A stretch of 64,000 bases of DNA from Macrobrachium rosenbergii (lineage: Eukaryota > Arthropoda > Malacostraca > Decapoda > Palaemonidae): NCBI RefSeq assembly GCF_040412425.1, contig NC_089766.1, positions 21,317,018-21,381,017 of the forward strand, given 5' to 3'. The translations under genes were made by a program, and so were the position numbers. A model generated the notes under the pieces. It saw only the letters and a list, made by a program, of their open reading frames with translations, did not search any database and had not been told where the DNA came from. Of this stretch, positions 63,863 to 64,000 are shown in pieces (the stretch's first letter is position 1; each line of letters begins with the position of its first letter).

Positions 63863-64000
63863 GTCCCTAACTTGGTTAACTTTAGCTGGGGGGCTACGTT
63901 TCCTGACAGCCCCCTTTAAGAGTTCCACCTTCACATACTTACATTTTAGGACAATATAAACAACTTTTCTACTATAAAATTTCTAAATTAAACATATAAA

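Overview
The window looks like nuclear DNA of a decapod crustacean (shrimp, prawn or crab). I infer this from very dense, very long (TA)n, (GA)n/(CT)n and (CA)n tracts, from low-GC non-coding sequence crowded with transposable elements, and from short dispersed repeats (17650-17950 and 56305-56790) that resemble families I recall from decapod sequence. No species call is justified. I found no complete host gene. Almost every recognisable coding sequence belongs to a decayed mobile element.

Layout. 1-~7020: Ty3/gypsy-type LTR retrotransposon A (gag, protease, RT, RNase H, integrase, a degraded env-like tail and a probable 3' LTR), cut by the window start and broken by frameshifts. 7504-31350: a giant imperfect inverted repeat, with arms 7504-16730 and 23374-31350 around a 6.6 kb spacer. 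The spacer holds a decayed mariner (18197-19481), a decapod-type dispersed repeat and a smaller inverted repeat around a microsatellite loop (20380-20894). Each arm carries a matching pair of exon-like segments with splice signals. 33290-34598: fragment of a CR1/jockey-like LINE. 36495-36570 and 37675-39015: Penelope-like element remains, including RT, a GIY-YIG endonuclease domain and a degenerate hammerhead-ribozyme-like hairpin.

40799-53720: LTR element B, an errantivirus-like endogenous retrovirus with two recognisable LTRs, a primer-binding site, gag, pol and an env of the baculovirus-F/errantivirus type. Its 5' LTR is split by a Mutator-like DDE transposon (41183-44050). The element is dead as it stands: it has several stops and frameshifts, and the first RT catalytic Asp is His. 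54713-56970: a mosaic of (TA)n tracts interrupted in turn by a perfect 37-bp-arm hairpin, an internally deleted mariner with intact TIRs and TA duplications, and a tRNA-derived SINE. 60205-61195: a ~1 kb hairpin with ~490 bp arms. 61625 onward: the left end of an internally deleted PIF/Harbinger element, followed by short tandem repeats and an 18 bp perfect hairpin.

The genes do not form a host pathway. They are the protein sets of separate elements. The informative relations are nesting (DNA transposon inside an LTR), TA-targeting elements sitting in (TA)n tracts, and inverted duplication. Coordinates of repeat and element ends were read by eye and may be off by a few bases to a few tens of bases.
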